Part shown: one piece after another, positions 50,601 through 59,600 of the stretch
How the letters are laid out: the number at the start of each line of letters is the position of its first letter
How positions within the stretch are numbered: position 1 is the stretch's first letter
From: Platycnemis pennipes
Lineage: Eukaryota; Arthropoda; Insecta; Odonata; Platycnemididae
NCBI GenBank assembly: GCA_933228895.1
Contig: OW121846.1
Span: 108,269,054 to 108,333,053, forward strand
Reading direction: 5' to 3'
Length of the DNA: 64,000 nucleotides
Position numbers and translations under genes: made by a program
The notes under the pieces: generated by a model
Seen by the model: the letters and a program-made list of their open reading frames with translations, nothing else
Database searches by the model: none
What the model was told of the DNA's origin: nothing

Positions 50601-53600
50601 GTATTTTCTGATTACCAGAGGCTGTAACTTCTCGCTGCCATCGGAATCGCAACGTAGCACTATGGTTAGTCTCTCCATACTTCTTTTTCCACCACGGTAA
50701 AAGGTTATAAAATATTCCACTTTCATCCGTGCTAAAAATATTTTTAGGTGCGTGGTCGGCAAAAATGTGTTTGACGTTCGGTCGCTATCTCTCAGCAGCC
50801 TGTACGTCAACCAATTATCCTTCTCCACTCATGCGCAAAGACACAATACTATGCCTCTTTTGAAATCTCTGAAACCATCCATTGGAGCATTTAAATTCTT
50901 GGCCATTTTAAGTGTGATCATGTCGGTGTTTTCTTTCGCCAATGGCCCTGATAAAGGAATGTTATTTCACCTGCATTGGAAGAACCACTCCAATAACTTA
51001 CTCTCTACTTCTTCAATTTTCGCTCCCCGTATCCTCTTCTTCCTGCCATCGTCCTTTCCACTCCCTAGTTGTGATTCAATTGCATCATGATTTTTCTGGT
51101 ATGTCAACAGGACCGAAAGCGGAATATCATAATGCTTTGCGATTTCCTTTTTTATTTCTAACCCACGATCTCCTCACAAATTACACTAAATTTTGTCTTT
51201 AATTGTCAATTCCTTTTGTTTTCTCTTTGGAGGCATCTCAAGTCCTACCTTCCGTCTATGGATGTAATGAACTAACTGGATTTGACCTAAAACGAAGGAA
51301 TAAATTGTCATAGGTAAAATATGAAGCTCAGGCATTGAGCAATGAGCACAAAACAGCAGGCAAATAAAAACAGTACTATGCTAAATCATAGTTACGAAGT
51401 TTTTCACATATGATACCTATGAAGCTAAATATTAACATGAAACGCATGACTATGGTTAAAATCACAGCGAGGCAATAAAAATACCCGGGCAATTTTTTCT
51501 CTGAAGATGGATCTTTATGATTCGTTTTACCCTCCGACATGCTGTGAGAAGGACTTCGTGTGTCTAGAGGTTACGGTGACCTTTCTTGGCGATAGTCAAA
51601 TGCTGAATCCTAGTGTCATCGCTCGAGGAGAGGAGGTTCGGAAGGAAGAAAGGGGAAGGCATTAGTCATGGCACGAATGCCCCGGAAAAAAGCTAGGGAT
51701 GGCGCGGCTGAGATGTGTGTGCACTCGAGATATATTTAATTAGGGGTAAACAGCTGTTGGTGCATGGTGCACCATAAGCATAGGCAAACTTTCAAAATTG
51801 CTTGGCAACACTTAAACGAATTCTCAAGAAAGCGATACCAAAATCACTATGACTATAAGCACTAACTACCATCGAATGGCGCTGCCCTGGTGAATTGTTT
51901 CGAAATAAACGATGCATTGGGGCATCACAAGTCGAAATTCGACTTCGAGTTAAATATAAAACGTATTTCAAAGTATCTGTACCATCAAGTACGCAATGTC
52001 CTATTCCATTTGTAGGGGACTGCTCACAACTTCGAATTATTCGATATTTAGAATTAAGAGGGTTCGAACTAACAGGGGTTTACTGTATGATGAAGCCTAT
52101 GGATTTTGAACATCCATGTGGGATGATTAAATTAATATTATTATTACTGCTACTAACATCTTGTGAATTTAAAAGGATCTTTTTAATTCACAAGTAATTT
52201 AATCTTTGTTTAATATCAATTACTTTTAATTTTTTAGGAACAATTCATAGCTGATATGATTAAGAATAGTGAAACCAGAGCTTCAGCTAAACATCGCTTT
52301 GAAAGAAAAATTCATAAATTAGAAGAAGACTATTTCCAAGCAAAAGTTAAATTGGCTCAAGCTGAGAAAACATATGGACAGGCTACTAAAGGTTCTACTA
52401 AGTGTGTATCTAAAGAAGATGAGTTGAGATTCAAGAAAGATGTGGAAAAGTACAAAAAGATGGTAGATCGCTATGAGCAGCGTCTGAGGGATGTTGAGAA
52501 TATTAAGCAGCTAGCTGGAGACAGTGCTAAGAAGTAAGTACATGCTTTATTCTAGATATTGTTTTTCTGTATTTAACATGGCTACTAGTGAAACACTGTT
52601 AATAGGGAAATTGATGTTTGTTAGCTTGTACTTCACCTCTTTCCCTTGTTGGTCTATTCACTAATGGGCTTGGTCATTTCAGAAAATCTTGAAAAATAAA
52701 TTTGTGTGATAGAAGTATGACTTTATAAGGGAATCTAGGCCCAGTGGCTGAGGAAATACATAAATATTATTTGAATATTTATGGTGCATGTGGTGAGTTG
52801 GTGTCAGTTTGATCATGTCTATATAACTGGGTGGCATTAGTAGGCCCAATGGCACAGAATCATAATTTATTTGCTCCCAAGAAATTAAACCAGTTGAAAG
52901 CTGCAGTAAATGTTGTTTCACTGTGGACTGGCTGCTTAGGAATGCTATCTTCTCTGGTCGTCAGTGAGCAGTATTTATTTCATATCATCTTTACTGTGTT
53001 GCCTCTTCCAGTTTGATGCCTCTCAGGTCTGGTGAATTAATGCTCTTTAGATTTCAGTCGAGCATTTTAGCATATCCATGCTTTGGCGTGTATCCTCCCC
53101 ACTGTCTAAAAAGTGTGTCAAGACATTTGGTGAGTTAAGGTGGTGGCATCCATTATAGGGAGGGATTGGGGCAAATGATGAATTGCTCTCATTTAGAGTT
53201 CTGCTAATTCCCTTTACAGGAGGAAGTATGTGTGAAGCATGTTATTACCATGCAGTCTTGGTTTTATGAATTGAATTGTGCATGATCATGCTCCATGCTT
53301 AAGTTTTGCTGATCGTATCGTACAACATCATAGCATACAAGCATGACTGTAGCAGTAATATTCTTGGGTTTTAAGTTCTGCAGGGGTTATATTGAACTGT
53401 CCATCTTAATCCTAGGACCAACCAACATCCATGCTCTGGGTGGGATTTGAACCCATGTCCTGTGGATTACCAGGCTAGCATGCATGTTACTGACCTGCTT
53501 CCTAGGGTAGCAGCATGAATTCATTTTTACCTGTTCTTCTTATCTATTTTGGTCAATTGCTGAGTGATCATGGTCTTTCATGAGGGTTCTTTACTGGCCA

Positions 53601-56600
53601 AATATTCTATAATGGTGTGGCCATTTGTCTGCAAATGGTAGGGAGATGGTTAAAATCGGATGTTTCTGCTTGAATACCCTCTCATGTCTTTAACCATTAG
53701 CACCATCCCTTCACTTTTTTGTTCACAAAATGTAATAATTGTTAACATTGTAGACAAAATTAAGTAATTTTTCCCTTTTTACGGACTCAATCAATATCCT
53801 TAGCATTTTATTTCTGTTGGAGTCTCTTGCAGCACTGTAAATTTGTAAGATAGATGCTTTCTTGGGTTCTGCTGTGTTGGTTATTTTCCGTATGATATTT
53901 TCCTGACGAAGGTAGTAGACTAGTGCCTTGTTGTAGACATACAAGGTCATAGGGGAAATGAGCAATGCAGTGAAACCCAAGGAAACATCTGTCCTGTGTG
54001 TTGTAGGGGCTGAAGACGTACTCTTTCATTATAAAAAATAGATTAGTAAAATTCTGAATTGGGGTATAATTTACTACATAGCATCAACTTTATATTCAAC
54101 TTTATTTTTTGTACTTTATAATTCAACAACTTATTATGTATTAAGTTACTGAAGTCAGCATTATTTATCCCTCATTAAAATTTACAGGGTCTTGGAGCTG
54201 GAACATAGCTTGCAGTCATCTAAGCGTCAAATGGAGAAACTTAAAAAGCAATTACAAAAAGAAGAGAAAAATAAGCAATGTCTGGAGCAAAAGCTTGTGG
54301 AAGACCAAAGGAAAATAAAAGACCTGGAGCAGAAGTATGCTGATCAAACTCTTATGGTATGGTAATCCAGGCCCTTGAAGTTGTTTATTGAGACCATCAG
54401 ATTTATGCACATCAGCTTTGTAACCTAGTTGGATGGAACCCTACTGAAAACTGATTTCACAATTCTGCTCTTAATTTATTTCCATATTTTTGTTCTAACA
54501 TACTTTTGACTGTGTGCCATAGTTTATGATCATAGCTGCTCTGTTAAACTTTGAGATGAGATGTCTTTATACCACTTTTTAACTTCTCATTATTAACCCT
54601 TTGCACTTGGATTTTTTCACCCTCTATACCAGTAGTCCACTCAGACTTTAATTTAAATGCCCCTGAATTTCGTGTGTCGAGTGACACTCAACACGCGAGT
54701 TGGTAGTGAGCTACGCTGTGTCGAGTATCACTCGACACCCGAGTGGAAAAGGTTAAGTGAGGAAAGATAAGAATATTAGAAGTGGGTGAAATTTTGGGTG
54801 AATACTATTGTGCTTATTCCCCATCTCTGATCCATTTAAAGTGGCTCTTATGTTGTGGATAATGTCATTTATCACATTTTTGGGTGTGATCTAATCTAGT
54901 TATTTGTGTATGATTGTAGCTATTGATTAAATTTATCAGCATAGATAGGAACAAGACAGTCTAGGAGAAATTAAGTGTTTTTATGCTGTGTAAAAATTAT
55001 ATAACAGTGGGTTTTTACTAGGGGTCTTGAGGATGATATTTATTTAGAGATGAAGTAACTCCCTCTTCCACTCTTCCACAGCCTGTCTGTGGCCAAATAT
55101 TAGACTGATACAAATAAGACGAAGGAATGTCCCCAAAGCCATAATCGTAAGGGGCGGAGGAAATGGGATGGGGGAGGGGAATAGAAAAAGTATGTACAAA
55201 GTAAGGTAGATCTCAATCACTTGTACAAAATCAAGCGTACAGAAAAAATAAACTAACACAAAGGACACGCTTGTGCACGTACTCATTAGGGTCAATATAG
55301 CAGCTGTAAATCAATCATCACACATACAAAATTTAGGGAATACAAGGTCAAAAAACAAACAGTGACTCACCCAATCAATCAGGTTTGTATAATAAATACA
55401 GTCACCTTCGTGAATTTATTCACACACACAAGCAGGGTTTACAAGGATTTCTTCATCCCCAGTGACCCATCGCACAAAATAATTATAAAATGGGGGTTTA
55501 AATAATGATTTTAAAATGTCGTTAGACTGATGCCTGGTAGGTCAATAGCCTAAAAGTAAATTATTCAAATTAATGAATGATGAGTACCTCACTTTTTTAA
55601 TTAAAAAAAACTTGGATAGATATTATTGGTGATAAGTGTGCTGTTTGGGAGGAGATATTCATGTGGGAGGTGTAGGAAAGTAGTTGATCATGAACCATGA
55701 GCCATGTTGAGAAATTTCTATCCACATACTTGATTCACTGTATTTAAAAGAAAGGATTCAATCTTATGAATAATTCCCTGGGATTTTATTGCCAAGCTCT
55801 GATGAAAGCACTATCTCAATGTCGAGTGCTGTCTCCACTTGATTTGTCTTCTGGCTATCTCTTCAAATTGGCATAATTCTTCACTTTTACACCCTTCACT
55901 ACTTTCCCTATGTATCTTATATGAGACATTTATTTGCCATTCATCTTCCCATTCTCTTTTCCCTTGGCGACCTCCTTCTTCAGACCATCATGTCTCTGGA
56001 TGTGGCCGATTAGGTTTCCCTGTCTTAGTAGGTGAGGTGCATTTGCGGAGTTTCTCTCGTTAAGTCATTTGATTGTTTGCTGTCTTTTGGTCACAGGTAA
56101 GCAAGAAAACATCATTGGAAATGGTGGAAGAGGACAGGTTGAAGTGGATTCAGGAAGAGGAAGAGAGGATAGTGAGCATGAGAGAGTCATCAAAGAGGTT
56201 CCAAGAGCAGTTGCTGCAACAGCAGTCCATGCTTGAGAAAAGGGAAACCTTTCTGAAGGAAAAATTGGCTCTGGAAAAACAAAAGTCTAAGGTATAGATA
56301 TGAATTTTGCATTATAATCAGTGGGCAATCTGTGAGTACTGTAATTAATTTAATCTACCCGGTTCATCTCCTTTCAGAGCCTTCATAAAGTCAGTGCTAG
56401 GATTCTCCATTTGGATGATGTAATGAAAGAGAAATCAACTCATATGGAGAAGACTGCTAATCAAGATGAAAAAGAGGCATTGAGGCATGAAATACAAAAT
56501 TTGCGCCGAACAAGGGACTGTCTCACGAATCAAAGATATAAGCTGGATGAAAAATATCAGAAGGTGAGTCTGCTTTGCTCTATTTAAAAACTCTGCATTA

Positions 56601-59600
56601 GTTTAAGGTATTTGTGTCTTAGGATTAGTGATATTATTTCTAGTTGCATAAAATTAACCCTATCTCTTTTTGAGTAATTATTTTCTACTATTAAGGAAAT
56701 GAAATGCATTTAATATCCTATACAAATGTACACTGTGCCTTGCAGAAGGTGGTGTACTTACTGTAACTCTGTAAATTACCTGTCTTACTGTTACCCTTCT
56801 CTTTAAAATGTATGGATACTATTTTATTTTTATTTTAAGAATTGAAATATTTATATTCATGTTCAGAATAGAGTTATTAATTTTGAATGGGTATTCATTT
56901 AAAAAGATAACATTAGAATAACATTTTAAGATATGATGGGAGGATAGGTGTGATTAATGTATTCTGTTCAATGTTGGAGTATTCCATTGTTTTGTTTACA
57001 GTTGTTTAATAGGTTCATAATTGTTCTACTGGTTACGATTGATTTGGATGGATGTGAAATACACCTGATGATTTCTAACTTCTAAATTCTCCCAGTTAGT
57101 AGGATATAACCACCATTGGCATGTTTTCCTTTAGCTCCTAGGTATAGTCTACCTCTTATAATTCCGCCCGAAAAGCTTTCTCTTCCCTTTGTGCATAATA
57201 TTCTTCCCTCTCTCATCTACTTGATCACCTATTATTGCCTATTCCATCCGTCTCCTCCTTTCCTTCCTGAATCAGATCCCTCTCTTTCCCTACCATCCTT
57301 AGCCATTTATCTTCATTTGTCTTTCTTTCAAGCTGCACACCTATATCATCTCTACCTTTCTTTATGTCAACATCTCAAGAGCAACCTACTTATCTCCTTT
57401 CCATAGTGTGTATGTTTTGGCAACTCACAGTGCCACACCTCTAGGGGCCATGGGAATTCACTAGCTTACCCCACTGTTGATGTTTAGTTTTGTCTCATAG
57501 CTATGTATTACATTGACATGGTGTTTTAGTGTAATGTCTGTGGGAATTGATGAGTATTTCTCAGGGTTGAATCACTCATAGACTAATTCTTTCTAGGAAA
57601 AAACACTGACATCTGCTGAAGAAAGAAAATTGCTGGAGTTGGATGAGGCACTGGAAGCGATAGATGCTGCCATAGAGTACAAAAATGAGCTGATTTGTGG
57701 GAGGGAAGATAAGTTGGGCTGTGTGAAGAAGACTGGTATTGAGGTTAGATTTGTATTTCCTATGTTCATTTTCATGTTAGTTCTTGAGTATGGAGACGTT
57801 CTGTGGAAGACAATATCTGATAGTATTTTCTATAGAGATGGGTCAAATCCAGTTTTTCTCAAATCAGAATCTTAAATTCACCATTGAACCTCAAACCTCA
57901 TTTGGAATCCAAATCTTATTTTTACCGTTAATCCTAAATTTTATCTTAACTCTAAATGTTGTCATTTCCTTGTATTCAAAGTATGATTTCAAAGTCAAAT
58001 CTTTATTTTCCCAAGAGTCTTGTATTTTATTTTGAATTCTAATATTAATTATGCACTAACAATTGAATTAAACACTCCAACTACAAGTATAAAACATTTT
58101 ATTCCTTTAAATTTTTAATTTAATGGAAGACTATCACATTCTGAATCAAGCCAATATCTCATTTTATCACAAATAATGCCAGCTGTGCTGAACAGTCTGT
58201 CTGAGTTCGGTGTTATTGTTGGTTATGAAAGGTATTTCCTAGCCAGTTTTGGTTGCACAATAGAGTCTCTATATAATGAGAGCTCTCAGGAGCCAAAAAA
58301 ACCTGCTATATTGAACTCTCAATACTACAGAAGATATTCAAATAATCATTCCACAGCCAGTTCCTAAAAATTTAACTCTAGTTTAACCAATATTATGGGT
58401 GTTTTGGGTGAATGACGAAAATATATTATCAAGATAGCTATTAAAAATGATATTTTCACTCATTTCATTGACCCATGATTCCTCTTTTTAGTGCCAGTGT
58501 TACCAGAGGTTTTTCTTAGCTTTGTAAAACTTTTTGATCCAATTTACTTGGCTAGTCTTTGAACCGACATTTGATTCCAGGTATGATAATGATAGCAACC
58601 TATAAGAAAATAATATCTGCTGTTGTATATTACATAGCAATACATAATTGTGAGTTTTATGATATGTAATACAAAAGTTAAACCCTATATGTGTGCTGTT
58701 AAATCCTCAAACAATGGCCCTCCACAAGATATTTTCCCTGGCTCTAAACTTCTGTAACTTGAAGCATCTTTTACATCCTGAGAAACTTACGCTTATTTGA
58801 TTTTGACTGTAAGTCCCTCTACACCTAAGGTGCTACTGACAGCCTGTATCTGTTGATGTTCAAGTGTTATGAAACATGCTTTAACTAAAACAATTCTGTG
58901 GTATAGCATGATTATTTCTCTTTGTACAATAGATAGCTACTAATCCGTATTGGAAAAACTTAATAAAATTTTATGCAGTTTTTTAGCTAGCCATTTGGTG
59001 GTTAGACCATGGAAGGTAAATGAACCTTTTATAAGCTTTTTAGCCAATATCTTAGAGCTGGCAAAATAAATATCCAATGAAGAATGCAGGTCATTCCATC
59101 TCTTCAGTGGAGATGTGTTTATTAGGTACCCATGATCTTTTCTGAACCTTATTTTTGATTTCTCATTGTTTAAAGGTTTTGTATTATGCATTTATTTTAC
59201 ATAAGTTTGATAAACAAGGGACATTGCACTTTTTACAATAATAATTTTCTATGCAAAAATACTCTCTCAGTGTATAACTTCCTTCTGACTAGTTTGTGAC
59301 TCTTTCACACAGGATGAAGATTTGCTTATGGCTCGCCTCATGAGTCTTTCACCAATGGAAACCAGAACTCTTCTGTACAAATACTTTCAAAGGGTAATTG
59401 ACCTGAGGGAGGGAGGTAGGAAGATGGAGGTTCAGATTGCAGAGCTGGATGTAAGTCTGAGTTGCCTTTCTTATTATCCTAATTTAGTGGAGGTATGATA
59501 AATATTTTCTGTTTCATGTTCTGTGTTCATGTTATCAACTCCAGGGTTATTAATTTTTTCAGTCCCAAAAATGTTGGAGTGAGATCAATGTGCACGAGTA

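Larger units (their letters stand above)
40902..52237. other. costal-2-like intron 11, 11-kb repeat island
   Basis: The intron is filled with two inverted TIR elements, a broken LINE, a Gypsy 3' end with LTR and a Tigger pseudogene, described separately. Positions 48640-49140 and 51250-52020 show nothing nameable. Confidence 0.55.

Noticed and set aside
57116..57406. 96-codon open frame on the plus strand.
   Set aside because: Pyrimidine-rich intron sequence giving Leu/Ser/Pro runs.
57830..58370. hAT-like element starting TAGAGATGGGTCAAATCC.
   Set aside because: Only one end is visible and no 8-bp duplication can be paired.
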